A DNA stretch of 64,000 nucleotides from Clostridium_AD sp964467165 (GCA_964467165.1 CAYXOL010000001.1:186001-250000); one strand, 5' to 3'; positions 26,194 through 35,003 are shown, counted from the first letter of the stretch. Notes: a model not told the origin generated them from the letters alone. Program-made: numbers and translations.

Positions 26194-28143
26194 TTATATA
26201 TCAAGTCCAGCATGATATCCTTGATATATTGCAGTTGTTATGGTAGATGCTTTTACACAATCTCCAATCTGCGCAACATAAGGTGCACAGTCAATTAAGT
26301 CTTCTACTATATCTCTTCTTGCTCTCTGTCCAAGTGCACAGATTACAGTAGTTCCTGGTACAAGCTGTTCCACGCCAGCTACATCCTGACATAAAACGCC
26401 TTCCTCTGTTACCTCTAATCCTTTATATTCAGTATGAACATGAATATTGTTTTTTTCAATTTCCGAAAGTAGAATCGGACGATGCCTGATATTTGCATCC
26501 GGAGCAAGTTCTGCTCTCATTTCTACTAGATGTACAGTTTTGCCTTCTTGCGCGAAATGTATTGCTGCTTCACAACCTGCAAGACCACCGCCTAAAACTA
26601 CTACTTCATTGCTAACCTTATTCATCTCTAAATAATAGTCATTAACAACTACTACGTTATCGCCATTCAAACCTGGAATAGGAGGGACAATTGCCTGCGA
26701 ACCCACTGCTATAATTAACGCATCAACATTTTCTTTTTCCACATATTCCTTTGTAACTGTTGTATTTAATCGAATTTGAACACCGGCATCTTTTGCTAGT
26801 TTTCCAAGAGTTACACCTAATTCATACATTTCATACTTAAATGGAAGTGCTTTTTCTCCCTTTAATATTCCGCCTAACTCATCAGACTTTTCACAAAGGA
26901 TTACTTTATGTCCACGCTTTGCAGCAGTAATTGCAGCTTCCAGTCCTCCTGGACCACCGCCTGCTACTAAAACTTTACGTGGGCTGGGAGAAGGATAAAC
27001 CTCCATTCCATCAAGTTCACGTCCAATTAATGGGTTAACGGTACAGCGTCTTGTGCCTGTCATGGCACGTTCTGCCATGCAAGTAAAGCATCTTAAACAT
27101 TTTACAATATCTTCATCTTTATTTACCATAACTTTTTGGGGAAGTTCGTGATCAGCAAGTAGTGCACGAGCCATCTCAACAATATCTGCCTTACCACTAG
27201 CTATGATTTCTTCCATCATGGCTGGATCATTTAACCCTCCAAGTGTCGCAACTGGAACGCTTACATGCTTCTTAATCTCTGCCGCAAGATAAACATTAGA
27301 TCCACGTGGTAAAAACATAGAAGGATGTGTTAAACCAAATCCTCTTTGATAAGTTCCTGCAGATACATGAAGTAGATCTACTCTTGATTCTACTAATTTG
27401 GCAATTTCAACACCGCAAGCTAAGTCATAGCCACCGTCGAATAACTCAGAACCACTCATTCTAAACTCAATTGGGAAGCCAGGTCCAACTGCTTTGCGGA
27501 CACTATCAAGAACTTCCTTCGCAAAACGTACTCTGTTTTCTAGCGTTCCACCGTACTTATCTTCTCTTTTGTTGAAATAAGGAGACAGGAACTGATTAAT
27601 CAGCCAACCATGTCCACCATGAACCATAACCATCTCAAAACCGGCTCTTTTAGCAAGTCCAGCAGTATTTCCGTAAGCGGCTACGATATCATCGATTTTC
27701 TCTTGAGTAAGTTCCTTTACTTCAAGACCATCAGGACGAACTGTAGAGCTTGGACCCCATTGGGCAAGTCCTTGTTTTTTATTCTTGTCAGTGAGGTAAG
27801 TTCCAGCATACTGTCCTGAATGAGACAGTTCAACACTGGCAATTGCACCGTGACGACGTATAGCATCTGCTGTATATGTAAAACTTGAAAGTGAACCTAC
27901 TGTTTGTAGATCCAGATGAAACATATGTGAACCTTCTGTTTCTGGATGAACCACACATTCACTTACAGTAACTGAGGCAGCACCACCCTTGGCTCTTAAT
28001 TCATAAAAAGCTGTAGATTTAGCTCCAATAGTGCATTCAACAGTTATGTCTGTTCCTCCCATAGGTGCAGAAAACATTCTGTTTCTGAAATTAACATTTC
28101 CAATTTTAATTGGTTTACATAGGTTTGGATACTTTCTTTCCAT
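26194..28143 (-). CDS. NADH:flavin oxidoreductase, OYE + Fe-S + FAD (second copy)
   Basis: About 649 residues with the same three-part architecture as 18850-20847 but clearly divergent: barrel start FRNRMFSAPMGG, active-site helix HGGHGWLINQFLSP, NKREDKYGGTLENR, Fe-S site CLRCFTCMAERA with the last Cys in RCTVNP, FAD motif AGGGPGGLEAA and NAD motif LGGGLAGCEAA. ATG 28143 (GGAG nine bases upstream) is preferred over 28164. It lies 61 bases downstream of the OFA carrier and is co-transcribed with it. Likely role: reduction of a conjugated C=C (enone, flavone or 2-enoate) of an imported compound. Confidence 0.9.
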   Translation of the reverse strand: MERKYPNLCKPIKIGNVNFRNRMFSAPMGGTDITVECTIGAKSTAFYELRAKGGAASVTVSECVVHPETEGSHMFHLDLQTVGSLSSFTYTADAIRRHGAIASVELSHSGQYAGTYLTDKNKKQGLAQWGPSSTVRPDGLEVKELTQEKIDDIVAAYGNTAGLAKRAGFEMVMVHGGHGWLINQFLSPYFNKREDKYGGTLENRVRFAKEVLDSVRKAVGPGFPIEFRMSGSELFDGGYDLACGVEIAKLVESRVDLLHVSAGTYQRGFGLTHPSMFLPRGSNVYLAAEIKKHVSVPVATLGGLNDPAMMEEIIASGKADIVEMARALLADHELPQKVMVNKDEDIVKCLRCFTCMAERAMTGTRRCTVNPLIGRELDGMEVYPSPSPRKVLVAGGGPGGLEAAITAAKRGHKVILCEKSDELGGILKGEKALPFKYEMYELGVTLGKLAKDAGVQIRLNTTVTKEYVEKENVDALIIAVGSQAIVPPIPGLNGDNVVVVNDYYLEMNKVSNEVVVLGGGLAGCEAAIHFAQEGKTVHLVEMRAELAPDANIRHRPILLSEIEKNNIHVHTEYKGLEVTEEGVLCQDVAGVEQLVPGTTVICALGQRARRDIVEDLIDCAPYVAQIGDCVKASTITTAIYQGYHAGLDI

Positions 28144-28204
28144 ATTATCATTCTCCTTATTCATCTACATTTTTAACCATAATCTATTTGTTAGATATTT
28201 TATT

Positions 28205-29461
28205 TTATGCTCTTATATCTTCTTGGGTATTCATATCTTTTTTATTAATATAACGATAAACAAATGTTAGTAAAAGACCTGCAATTCCAAGACCAGCAGC
28301 TATTACAAACGCTCTTTGATAACTATTGTCTGCAGCGTATACATTTCTCATAACTGTTGGCCCAAAATAGCCTCCCAATGCAAATCCAATAAACATTATT
28401 CCATAATTCACACTATTGTTTTTACCACCAAACTGATCTGCGGTAAATCCAGGGAAAACACCCATAAATGAACCAAAACATAAACCAACGATTGAAATAC
28501 CGATATAAAAACTCACAACATCTCCTTGGCCTGAAAAATACAGACATGTAAGTCCAACAATGGAAAGAACAAAAGCACCAGTAAGTGTATTGATTCGGCC
28601 TATTTTATCGGAAATATAACCTGCAATAATACGGCCTGAAGTATTAAATAGTGCCAAGGTAGAAACTGCAGCAGTTGCGGCCGCGGTGGACATCCCAACC
28701 ATTTTCTGTGCTACAGGAGAAGCCTGAGAAGTACACATTAATCCGTAGAATGCACCACATGTTAACATTGCAAGCATTATATAAAATTTAGGACTTGCAA
28801 GCATTCCTCTCCAGTCTTTCTCATTTGTGTTCAATTTGCCATTAATAACTGGTGGTGTCCATCCTTCTGGAACAAAGTTTACTGGACATTTCTCAATAAA
28901 GAAAGAAGCACTACATACAATAATAATAAATGAAATACCTATTATCTTAAATGCTGAAGTTACTCCAGTATTAACAATTAATATATTTGCAATTGGTGGT
29001 ATTATTACTGCACTTAAACCATAAGCTGCAGTTGTTATACCACCAATTAAACCACGTTTGTCTGGGAAAAACTTAATTGAATTATTAATTGTACATCCAT
29101 AAACGAGTCCAGTACCTAGACCAGTTACGATACCATACGCAAATACTAAGAACCCAAGTCCAGTAGAAAATCCTGCTAATATCATACCACCTCCAAAAAG
29201 AAGACCGCCCACAAAGATAACTTTTTTCGGTCCAAACAAATCATTAATCCTACCACCGGAAATCATAGTAATAGGAGCAATTGAATTAGTAACAACAAAT
29301 GCAATTGCTAAAGTACCAGCAGTTAAGGTAAGTCCAGTAATACCACTCAAGTACTTTGCCATGGGAGATGCAAATACACTCCACGCATATATTGAGCCAA
29401 CACATAAATTAATAAAACAGCTTGCAACCAAAATAATCCATCTTTTTTTTGTTAATTTCAT
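28205..29461 (-). CDS. MFS transporter, OFA type
   Basis: Twelve-helix carrier of about 418 residues with the OFA signature CVGSIYAWSVFASPM in helix 1 and ISGGRINDLFGPKK after helix 2. ATG 29461 has AGGGGG at good spacing; the ATG at 29479 does not. First gene of a two-gene operon with the OYE and divergent from a PadR regulator, so it probably imports the enone or carboxylate that the OYE reduces, or exchanges substrate for reduced product. Confidence 0.87.
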   Translation of the reverse strand: MKLTKKRWIILVASCFINLCVGSIYAWSVFASPMAKYLSGITGLTLTAGTLAIAFVVTNSIAPITMISGGRINDLFGPKKVIFVGGLLFGGGMILAGFSTGLGFLVFAYGIVTGLGTGLVYGCTINNSIKFFPDKRGLIGGITTAAYGLSAVIIPPIANILIVNTGVTSAFKIIGISFIIIVCSASFFIEKCPVNFVPEGWTPPVINGKLNTNEKDWRGMLASPKFYIMLAMLTCGAFYGLMCTSQASPVAQKMVGMSTAAATAAVSTLALFNTSGRIIAGYISDKIGRINTLTGAFVLSIVGLTCLYFSGQGDVVSFYIGISIVGLCFGSFMGVFPGFTADQFGGKNNSVNYGIMFIGFALGGYFGPTVMRNVYAADNSYQRAFVIAAGLGIAGLLLTFVYRYINKKDMNTQEDIRA

Positions 29462-29485
29462 AAATATCCCCCTCTTCATCTTGTT

Positions 29486-29503
29486 TTGTTAATATTATCA
29501 CAA
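29486..29503. promoter_or_regulatory. Rex-like operator
   Basis: TTGTTAATATTATCACAA resembles the redox-repressor Rex site TTGTTAA-N4-TTAACAA with two changes in the right half. It is located 25 bases before the OFA carrier start. Rex control by NADH/NAD would suit a reductase operon. Weak evidence. Confidence 0.3.
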
Positions 29504-29567
29504 TGCATTTATCATGTCAACACAATCATGTTTAAATATATATATAAATATTTATACGTTATATATT

Positions 29568-29589
29568 ATGTATCTGTACTAATATACAT
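29568..29589. promoter_or_regulatory. candidate PadR operator
   Basis: ATGTA-N12-TACAT inverted repeat in the divergent PadR/OFA promoter region. PadR sites typically show ATGT/ACAT half-sites. Position and symmetry only. Confidence 0.45.
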
Positions 29590-29646
29590 ACATTGTAATT
29601 TAGAAAAACCATGTTATAATAAATGAATGAGGGAAGAGGTGTGTTT

Positions 29647-30189
29647 ATGAGGACTCTTAAATATGCAATTTTAGGATTGGTAAATAGAAAACCTATGACT
29701 GGTTATGACATAGGAAAAGAATTTAATTTTCAATTAGCTGAGTTTTGGAATGCAAAACTCAGTCAGATATATCCAGAATTAAAAAAATTACTTGATGAAA
29801 AACTTTTAGTTTTTGATATTGAAATTAGTGGGGATATATTAGAAAAAAAAGTTTATAACATTACAGAAAAAGGTAGAATTGAGCTTTTAAAATGGCTGAA
29901 TAAGGATGAACCTATGGAACAAACACCAAAAAATGTTTTTCGACTTAGAATGTATTTTTCAAATAATTTAGAGTTAAACACCAGAATCTATTTATTAGAG
30001 CAGCAATTACTTTCGCATCGGGATAGACTTAGCTTTTTATACCAGCAAAAGGAGCCTTATGATACTGTTCCACCTATTGATAGCCCGTACTTTGGAGATT
30101 ATCTCGTTCTAGACGGAGCTATTATACGAGAAGAAGGTGCTATTAAATGGTTAGAAAATTGTATTAATTATTGTAAAAATTCTAATTAA
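29647..30189 (+). CDS. PadR-family transcriptional regulator
   Basis: 180 residues from ATG 29647 (GAGGTG five bases upstream; an ATG at 29623 lacks one). Winged-helix N-terminus MRTLKYAILGLVNRKPMTGYDI, with FWNAKLSQIYPELKKLLDEKLL, and a C-terminal helical dimer domain (Vir_act_alpha_C type). PadR proteins usually repress and are released by phenolic acids or other aromatic compounds. The divergent OFA-OYE operon is the obvious target, which supports an aromatic or enone substrate. Confidence 0.9.
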   Translation: MRTLKYAILGLVNRKPMTGYDIGKEFNFQLAEFWNAKLSQIYPELKKLLDEKLLVFDIEISGDILEKKVYNITEKGRIELLKWLNKDEPMEQTPKNVFRLRMYFSNNLELNTRIYLLEQQLLSHRDRLSFLYQQKEPYDTVPPIDSPYFGDYLVLDGAIIREEGAIKWLENCINYCKNSN

Positions 30190-30195
30190 ACATAG

Positions 30196-30243
30196 AAAAA
30201 TAAGCCTTACCAAACAATAAAATTTGATAAGACTTATTTTTTT
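30196..30243 (+). terminator. terminator of padR-like gene
   Basis: AAATAAG-C-CTTACCAAA pairs with TTTGATAAG-A-CTTATTT, followed by Ts. Confidence 0.75.
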
Positions 30244-30262
30244 ATGCCCATTTAACTGTAAT

Positions 30263-30322
30263 AGCCCTATTTAAATAGACTTGTTTTTCCATCCAATGTT
30301 GAAAGTCTTTCAAATCACGACT
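30263..30322 (-). pseudogene. relic of a second NfsB-type nitroreductase
   Basis: Minus strand reads SRDLKDFQHWMEKQVYLN, nearly the same as the segment SKDLQHWMEKQVYLN of the intact nitroreductase gene (DNA match 30271-30317 to 30619-30665). Only about 20 codons remain and flanking sequence diverges at once. Confidence 0.65.
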
Positions 30323-30401
30323 ATGATTGCTGGAATTAATATTAATCTAGATGCAAGGCTTAAAGTTTCCTTAACTACTCAGACTGTGAATTTTTTTATT
30401 A

Positions 30402-31055
30402 TTAGATGATAGTAATGATTTCATCCTCTGCTAATCTAGATTTAGGTAATTCAGCGTTAAAATCTTTGTCACTTCGATAACCTAATGCAACTATAGCAAT
30501 TGCAGTGTATCCTTTTTTACGTAAACCTAACTCTTCATCTAAAACTTTCGCATCAAAGCCTTCCATTGGTACAGCATCAATGCCAAGAGCCGCAACCCCT
30601 AATAAAAGATTACCAATGTTTAAATATACTTGTTTTTCCATCCAATGCTGTAAATCTTTCGAATCATTCCGATGTATATTTACAAACATTGAACGTCCCC
30701 TATGTTGATTATCTTTAACTTCTTTTACAGCTAAACGACCATCAGCCTCCTCCTTTTCTAATACATGGAGTAAATAGTCTTCATCCATATCCGTTCTTGA
30801 ACAAAATACAACAACCTGTGATGCATCTATAACTTTAGCTTCATTGAAATTAAAAAAGCCCTGAGTACTTTTACTAATTTGTTTTTTACCCTGATCTGTA
30901 TTTGCAATTACAAAGTGCCAAGGTTGACTATTAACACTAGATGCACTAAGTCTTAAAAGTGCCTTAATTTTAATAATATCTTCATCAGAAATTTTCTTTG
31001 TAGAGTCAAACTCCTTTACAGAATAACGTGTGTTTAAAATTTCAATTAAATTCAT
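30402..31055 (-). CDS. NAD(P)H nitroreductase, NfsB-like
   Basis: FMN-dependent nitroreductase of 217 residues, the length of E. coli NfsB. Starts MNLIEILNTRYSVKEFD with the Arg-Tyr-Ser-Val FMN contact, then SASSVNSQPWHFVIA and NIGNLLLGVAALGIDAVPMEG near the C-terminal FMN site. Start ATG with GGAGGAAAAG. Reduces nitro, quinone or flavin substrates by two-electron transfer from NAD(P)H. Monocistronic. Confidence 0.9.
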   Translation of the reverse strand: MNLIEILNTRYSVKEFDSTKKISDEDIIKIKALLRLSASSVNSQPWHFVIANTDQGKKQISKSTQGFFNFNEAKVIDASQVVVFCSRTDMDEDYLLHVLEKEEADGRLAVKEVKDNQHRGRSMFVNIHRNDSKDLQHWMEKQVYLNIGNLLLGVAALGIDAVPMEGFDAKVLDEELGLRKKGYTAIAIVALGYRSDKDFNAELPKSRLAEDEIITII

Positions 31056-31562
31056 ATTCTTTTCCTCCTATTATTTCTGTTTCTTAACCTTCAAAATTAA
31101 GCCTCTAGGTTTTATTCCATTCAAAATCACATGTTTAACTTTCTGAATTGACCTATGAATAGTTAATGATTTAATTAACAACTTCTTTTCCTCAGTGGGT
31201 TCAATCTAGGTAGGTTTAATAAACTCGGGGCTCATTGCCTTGGTGAAGTTGATAACCAATATTATCCTCTTTCTTTCATGTAATGTCAATAATCTTGATA
31301 ATCTGACTTTTTACAAATATTTTTTAGTAGATATTCAATAGTAAATTTAAATTTAAGTTTTTTTCTTTTTATAGTAATATTCACACCCTATTCACAAATT
31401 ATATGGTATCATTATAAATAAATACAATATTCATAATATTTTTATTTATTCTTGTTATCCGTTTTATTTCAATTTCTATCATAGCAAATAGACTATGTTT
31501 AAATGGCTTTAAGCCATTTAGATAAAATTCAACAAAATGAATAGTTTGAGGGGGAAATAATA
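31056..31562. other. 507-base region with no clear gene
   Basis: A minus-strand frame of about 45 codons (31071-31210) reads PTEEKKLLIKSLTIHRSIQK and on to a stop directly upstream of the nitroreductase ribosome-binding site. It lacks a start and has an in-frame stop further upstream, so it is either a decayed gene end or chance. The right part is AT-rich and must hold promoters for the nitroreductase and, further on, the HMA gene. Confidence 0.35.
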
Positions 31563-31775
31563 ATGAAAAAGAAAATATTAATCGAGGGTATGGATTGTGT
31601 ACATTGTGTAAATCATGTTGTTATGGCACTAAAAGGCCTTGGAGCAGAAGACATGGATGTAAATTTAGAGAGTAACTTTGTTATTGCAGAAATAAATAAA
31701 GATATCACTGATGAAGATATTAAACTATGTATTAAAGATGTAGGATATTACGTTGTAGGAATAGAAGAAGCTTAA
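31563..31775 (+). CDS. heavy-metal-associated (HMA) domain protein
   Basis: 70 residues, a single ferredoxin-like HMA fold with the metal-binding loop GMDCVHC (M-x-C-x-x-C) and a second-half IKLCIKDVGYYV. Copper-chaperone-like (CopZ), though a role for another soft metal is possible because no P-type ATPase is adjacent. GAGGGGG lies upstream; a strong terminator follows. Confidence 0.88.
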   Translation: MKKKILIEGMDCVHCVNHVVMALKGLGAEDMDVNLESNFVIAEINKDITDEDIKLCIKDVGYYVVGIEEA

Positions 31776-31802
31776 ATATAAAGCAAAATTAAATTAAGAT
31801 TT

Positions 31803-31848
31803 AAAAATGTCCAAGGATTATACAAAATATAATCCTTGGACATTTTTT
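31803..31848 (+). terminator. terminator of HMA gene
   Basis: AAATGTCCAAGGATTATA pairs perfectly with its complement across a 5-base loop and is followed by Ts. The ATG inside this hairpin (31807) opens the next frame but cannot be a real start. Confidence 0.9.
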
Positions 31849-31920
31849 CGCATTTATTGTAACACATCGAAAGAAAATAGAATATTCTATAAATATATTC
31901 TATTTTTGGGGGTGCTAACT

Positions 31921-32616
31921 ATGACTTACCGTAATTCAGGCGACCAATGTCCTGCCGGATTAGTACCTTATACCATTAGAGATAAGGATATTCTTGGAAA
32001 TATAGCACTGTTCTATAATACTACTGTACAAGATATATTACAATTCAATCCAGGTATATCCCCAACTAATTTGCAGGTAGGGCAGCATATATGTATTCCT
32101 CTAAAACTTCAGATGTACCCTTCCTGTCCAACAACTAATTATTATGTTGTGGTACAAGGTGATACCTTTATATCCATAGCAAATAGCTTTAATATTACAG
32201 CTCAGCAGTTATTGTATTCAAACTATGGAATTGACCCAAATGACTTGTATTTAGATCAGATATTATGCATCCCTGTTGCTCCCCCTCTTGTTAGTGTTGA
32301 AATAAATATAGGGCAGCGCACGCTTGTAGTATTTAGAAATGGTAATGTGATTAAAACATATAAAATCGGACTTGAAAATCCTAATTATCCCATTCCCCGT
32401 GGCACTTTCAAGGTTGTAAATAAGCAGGTAGATCCTGGAGTGGGACTTGGTGCAAGATGGATTGGTCTTTCTGAACCCAGTCTTGGTATTCAGGGTATTA
32501 ATAATCCCGAATTTATTGAAAACATTTCTAAGGGACATAGCATAGTATTATCCAACCGTGATGTGAGTGAGCTATTTAACCTTATGCCTGTAGTTACAAC
32601 TGTAGTCATACTGTGA
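31921..32616 (+). CDS. LysM x2 plus degenerate L,D-transpeptidase (YkuD) domain
   Basis: 231 residues from ATG 31921 (GGGGGTG seven bases upstream). Two LysM peptidoglycan-binding repeats (YTIRDKDILGNIALFYNT, YYVVVQGDTFISIANSF) precede a YkuD-like domain (VEINIGQRTLVVFRNGNVIKTYKIGLENP). In the catalytic region the canonical HGT and S-x-G-C-I-R motifs are replaced by IQGIN and SKGHSIVL, so both the catalytic His and the nucleophilic Cys are gone. No signal peptide, as for several spore-associated clostridial LysM proteins. The tandem neighbour at 32657-33538 keeps all catalytic residues. Probably a non-catalytic wall-binding paralogue. Confidence 0.85.
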   Translation: MTYRNSGDQCPAGLVPYTIRDKDILGNIALFYNTTVQDILQFNPGISPTNLQVGQHICIPLKLQMYPSCPTTNYYVVVQGDTFISIANSFNITAQQLLYSNYGIDPNDLYLDQILCIPVAPPLVSVEINIGQRTLVVFRNGNVIKTYKIGLENPNYPIPRGTFKVVNKQVDPGVGLGARWIGLSEPSLGIQGINNPEFIENISKGHSIVLSNRDVSELFNLMPVVTTVVIL

Positions 32617-32656
32617 TTATCCGTTTAATTAATATTAAGACTTTGAGGTGATTCTT

Positions 32657-33538
32657 ATTATTTATATAAATTTAAACCGACAATGTCCAATTGGTACATC
32701 TTCTTATGTAGTTAAAAATGGTGACACTTTATATAAAATCGCAATTAAATTTAATACAACGGCTTCTGCTATTATTTCATCAAACCAAGGCATCAATGAG
32801 GAAAATTTACAAGTAGGGCAGGTGGTTTGTATACCTCAACCGCAAATTCAAACACAGACTTCTACCTGTCCTATTGGTACTTCTCCATACGAAATAAGCA
32901 GAGGAGATACATTAGCTACCATTGCAAATAGGTTTAATACTTCTATTGAATCCATACTTTCGATAAATCCAAGTATAGTTACAACAAACTTAAGCATAGG
33001 GCAAGTTATTTGCATATCACAGGAAAAGATAGAACAGACTGTTTGTCCCATGCTTAACTCTTATGTTATCCGCAAAGGAGAAACCTTCGGATCAATTGCA
33101 ATATCACTAAATGTATCCCTTCAGAGCCTATTAAATTTAAATCCTAATGCCGATCCTAATAACTTGAATATTGGGCAGGTAATATGTGTGCCTATTTCTT
33201 CAATTCTATTTAGCATTACTATAGACACTATGTCTAAAACACTCACTTTGTACAGAAATGGAAGGGTCTTCAAGGCATATCCCATTGCTACAGGTAAACC
33301 TACAACACCTACGCCTATGGGTACCTTTACAATAATAAACAAACAGATTAACCCAGGAGGCCCTTTTGGGTCAAGATGGATGGGTTTATCAAAACCTCAT
33401 TACGGCATTCACGGTACAAATAATCCATCATCTATAGGTACAGCTGCCTCAAATGGTTGTATAAGAATGTATGCCAATGATGTAGAAGACCTCTTTAACT
33501 ATGCCAGTGTAGGTACCGTAGTTAGGATATATTCATAA
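32657..33538 (+). CDS. LysM x3 plus L,D-transpeptidase (YkuD) domain
   Basis: About 294 residues. Three LysM repeats (YVVKNGDTLYKIAIKF, YEISRGDTLATIANRF, YVIRKGETFGSIAISL) and a C-terminal YkuD domain with intact YGIHGTNNP and SNGCIRMY, so it should form 3-3 peptidoglycan cross-links or related bonds. Start problem: no ATG exists. GTG 32648 lies inside the only ribosome-binding site (GAGGTG 32645-32650); alignment to the upstream paralogue (MTYRNSGDQCP versus IIYINLNRQCP) puts the start at ATT 32657, six bases behind that site. I give ATT 32657 as the start with reserve. No signal peptide. Tandem duplicate of 31921-32616, 40 bases away. Confidence 0.85.
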   Translation: MIYINLNRQCPIGTSSYVVKNGDTLYKIAIKFNTTASAIISSNQGINEENLQVGQVVCIPQPQIQTQTSTCPIGTSPYEISRGDTLATIANRFNTSIESILSINPSIVTTNLSIGQVICISQEKIEQTVCPMLNSYVIRKGETFGSIAISLNVSLQSLLNLNPNADPNNLNIGQVICVPISSILFSITIDTMSKTLTLYRNGRVFKAYPIATGKPTTPTPMGTFTIINKQINPGGPFGSRWMGLSKPHYGIHGTNNPSSIGTAASNGCIRMYANDVEDLFNYASVGTVVRIYS

Positions 33539-33570
33539 TGCAGATAGTGGTGATTTATTGGCATTTAATA

Positions 33571-34836
33571 TCACATTGGCTCAGAAAGTAGTTTTCCAGC
33601 TACATAACGTTTTGTTATGTTTCTGTCATCTCCACAGTATATGAATCTTTGGAGGCGCTCCTCAATGCTTCTGAAATCTCTGTCACCAAGGTTTTCATCA
33701 TCTATTACAAGGGCATCTAGTGAGTATCCCTCCTCAAAAGACCCCACCTTGCCAAAGAATTCTCCGCCACCTTTAGTTCCCATATAAAAAGCCTCAGGCA
33801 TTGTAAGGCAACGTTCAACCTTTCCACTATTAAGCCAATTCATCTTGGAAGCTTGAACTGCACGGTTCATTACCCTATATATACCTATCTGATGACCTGC
33901 ACCAATGTCTGTTCCAAGTCCAACCCTAATTCCAGCATCAAGGAATTTTCTTGCTGGCATTATACCTGATGACAAGTTGTAATTAGCATTTGGGCAGTGT
34001 GCGATAAAGACGTTTCTTTTCGCAAGCAGCCCTATTTCTTCTGGTGTATTGTGTACCGCATGAGTCATAATGGTATTTTCAGTGAGAAGATTCATTCCAT
34101 CATATACACCTGCATATGAGTCAAATTCAGGATGTAGTTCTTTCACCCATTGAATCTCTCCCTCATTTTCAGAAAGATGACTTTGTACTTTAAGGTTGTA
34201 CTTCTGGGCAAGCTCTGCAAGACCCTTCATGAGCTCTACTGAACAGGATGGAACGAACCTTGGAGTTATTACAGGCTTTACAACATCGTACTTGTCCTTT
34301 GTAGCTAATATCCATTCTTCAGTGGATGCTAGCGACTCCTCAGTTGTCTCCACATAAAAATCCGGTGAATTTCTATCCATATTAACCTTTCCAACATAAG
34401 CTCCAATCCCCGCCCTATTGAACACGTCCATTAGAATTTCAGTTCCATTTCTGTGAATGCTAGAGAAAAGTGAAACACGAGTGGTTCCATTTCGCCATAA
34501 CTCCTTTGCAAGATTCGTGTAAAGCCTTCTTGCGTACTGCTCATTTCCATATTTCGCCTCTTCAGGGAACGTATACTTCTCAAGCCATTGCAGCAGTTCC
34601 TCGTCTAGACCAAGACCCATATTCTGAAATTGTGGCGCATGTAGGTGCATATCTACGAATCCAGGAATTATTAGTGAATTACCAAAATCATCAACTTTTA
34701 TCCCCTTTAAATGACTTGGAAGTTCTTTGAATATTCCTATAACTCTTCCATCAGACTCTACAAGATAGCTATTTTCATATACTTCGAATTTCTCACTACA
34801 AGCAGTAAAAATTATGTTGCCTTTAAGTGCGTTCAT
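33571..34836 (-). CDS. guaD: guanine deaminase
   Basis: Zn amidohydrolase of 421 residues converting guanine to xanthine. Metal motifs PGFVDMHLHAPQ, SHLSENEGE, THAVHN and GLGTDIGAG are in order; the GuaD-specific stretch LGLDEELLQWLEKYTFPEE follows the first motif. Start ATG with GGGAGGATAATT. It is downstream of the xanthine dehydrogenase genes, which use its product, and behind a guanine-type riboswitch and terminator at 34904-35040. Confidence 0.93.
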   Translation of the reverse strand: MNALKGNIIFTACSEKFEVYENSYLVESDGRVIGIFKELPSHLKGIKVDDFGNSLIIPGFVDMHLHAPQFQNMGLGLDEELLQWLEKYTFPEEAKYGNEQYARRLYTNLAKELWRNGTTRVSLFSSIHRNGTEILMDVFNRAGIGAYVGKVNMDRNSPDFYVETTEESLASTEEWILATKDKYDVVKPVITPRFVPSCSVELMKGLAELAQKYNLKVQSHLSENEGEIQWVKELHPEFDSYAGVYDGMNLLTENTIMTHAVHNTPEEIGLLAKRNVFIAHCPNANYNLSSGIMPARKFLDAGIRVGLGTDIGAGHQIGIYRVMNRAVQASKMNWLNSGKVERCLTMPEAFYMGTKGGGEFFGKVGSFEEGYSLDALVIDDENLGDRDFRSIEERLQRFIYCGDDRNITKRYVAGKLLSEPM

Positions 34837-34903
34837 AATTATCCTCCCTTTTTTTATGGATTGTTGTATAATTTATTAACTGTGCTTACTTTTAAAAATG
34901 CAT

Positions 34904-35003
34904 AAAAAAACAGGTTGCTAAATTAAGTAACTATAGAATAGTTAAAGCTAAATTCAGCATAGCTTCAAATTATTCTTGTAGTCAGGTAATTTACAGCAAC
35001 CTG
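34904..35003 (-). terminator. riboswitch expression platform, terminator
   Basis: Minus strand: CAGGTTGCT (35003-34995) pairs exactly with AGCAACCTG (34919-34911), extended inside by AAATT/AATTT, and is followed by seven Ts (34910-34904). The 5' arm is the P3 strand and L3 of the purine aptamer, so terminator and folded aptamer exclude each other. Confidence 0.75.

Noticed and set aside
31807..31920. N-terminal extension of the first LysM protein
   Set aside because: The upstream ATG is inside a perfect terminator hairpin of the HMA gene; ATG 31921 has a proper ribosome-binding site.
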